Shown here: piece by piece, positions 21,459 to 21,601 of the stretch
How positions within the stretch are numbered: the first letter of the stretch is position 1
How the letters are laid out: the number at the start of each line of letters is the position of its first letter
From: Acidobacteriota bacterium
Lineage (GTDB): Bacteria; Acidobacteriota; Thermoanaerobaculia; Thermoanaerobaculales; Thermoanaerobaculaceae
Length of the DNA: 21,601 nucleotides
NCBI GenBank assembly: GCA_027458945.1
Contig: DAIDOU010000250.1
Span: 1 to 21,601 of the forward strand
Direction: 5' to 3'
Notes under the pieces: generated by a model
The model's database searches: none
The model's input: the letters and a program-made list of their open reading frames with translations, nothing else
Told to the model about the DNA's origin: nothing
Translations under genes and position numbers: made by a program

Positions 21459-21601
21459 CTACCGCCGCTTGCCGGCGGGCTGGGGGAACACCCCCCCCGA
21501 CGGGCGGCGGGGCTCCCAGGGGGAGATCCACTTCGAGCGCGGGTCGCGGTCCTCGGCGGCGGTCTGCTCGCGCTCCTCGGCCGGCGCCCACGGCTCGGCC
21601 T
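21459..21601 (-). CDS. Copy B of the duplicated small gene (3' part only)
   Basis: The frame enters from the right edge as AEPWAPAEEREQTAAEDRD, continues PRSKWISPWEPRRPSGGVF and ends PQPAGKRR with a TAG at 21459-21461. Over these residues it aligns with copy A without gaps; changes lie mostly in the EQT/EVT stretch and the last 13 residues. It contains a run of eight C (21491-21498), a potential slippage site, but the frame is intact. The 5' end is outside the window. The family is unrecognised. Confidence 0.7.
   Translation of the reverse strand, partial: AEPWAPAEEREQTAAEDRDPRSKWISPWEPRRPSGGVFPQPAGKRR
21502..21601. repeat. Long direct repeat, right copy (pairs with 14203-14302)
   Basis: Identity blocks are 21502-21560 and 21572-21601, running into the window edge, so the repeat may extend beyond what is seen. 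Confidence 0.9.

Noticed and set aside
1..21601. CRISPR arrays, tRNA or rRNA genes, insertion sequences
   Set aside because: I saw no regularly spaced repeats, cloverleaf with CCA-proximal features, rRNA-like stretches, or transposase motifs on either strand.

Overview
This is a high-GC chromosomal window (roughly 70% or more by eye in the first 14 kb) from a Gram-negative-type bacterium. Two TauE/SafE-type exporters, a PF09608-like membrane protein, a Hanks-type Ser/Thr kinase fused to TPRs, and two good sigma-54 promoters fit lineages such as Desulfobacterota, Myxococcota, Methylomirabilota (Rokubacteria) or Acidobacteriota. No rRNA, tRNA or housekeeping marker is present, so I do not assign a taxon.

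Region 1 (1-8.4 kb) is a divergent, mirror-image locus. Two paralogous cytidylate-kinase-like proteins with BON-like domains are transcribed away from each other across a 486-bp spacer (2677-3162). Each is followed by a TauE/SafE-family permease. The right arm continues with a PF09608/TIGR02186-like exported membrane protein and a large PEP-synthase-like protein. The left arm continues off the window with a gene starting at position 16. The spacer holds one near-consensus -24/-12 (sigma-54) promoter facing each way, plus two perfect short dyads. The whole locus therefore looks like one RpoN-controlled regulon for anion or organosulfur export coupled to a nucleotide/PEP-type sensor or phosphotransfer module.

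Region 2 (8.4-14.2 kb) is ordinary accessory or regulatory content: a LuxR-type regulator (8699-9847), a small beta-rich protein with a strong RBS (10025-10438), a Ser/Thr kinase with membrane anchor, TolB/FlgO-like segment and TPRs on the minus strand (10466-13003), and a TPM-domain membrane protein (13126-14136).

Region 3 (about 14.2-21.6 kb) looks like an inserted or rearranged accessory island. It has visibly lower GC, longer non-coding gaps, and genes I cannot assign to known functions. It is bracketed by two copies of the same small gene in the same orientation. One (14160-14488) is apparently frameshifted at its 5' end; the other (21459 to the window end) is truncated by the window. 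They share identical runs of 59 and 30 bp. A 24-bp direct repeat (23/24 matches) also lies at 14478 and 21190. The cargo is a secreted coiled-coil/beta-barrel-like protein, a small ORF coupled by an ATGA overlap, and a 387-aa unknown on the minus strand. Divergently, a 193-aa unknown with a leader-like DP...AG motif is translationally coupled to a 728-aa protein that has a TULIP/P47-like start, a long hydrophobic glycine-rich segment and eleven cysteines in its last 143 residues. No integrase or transposase is visible.
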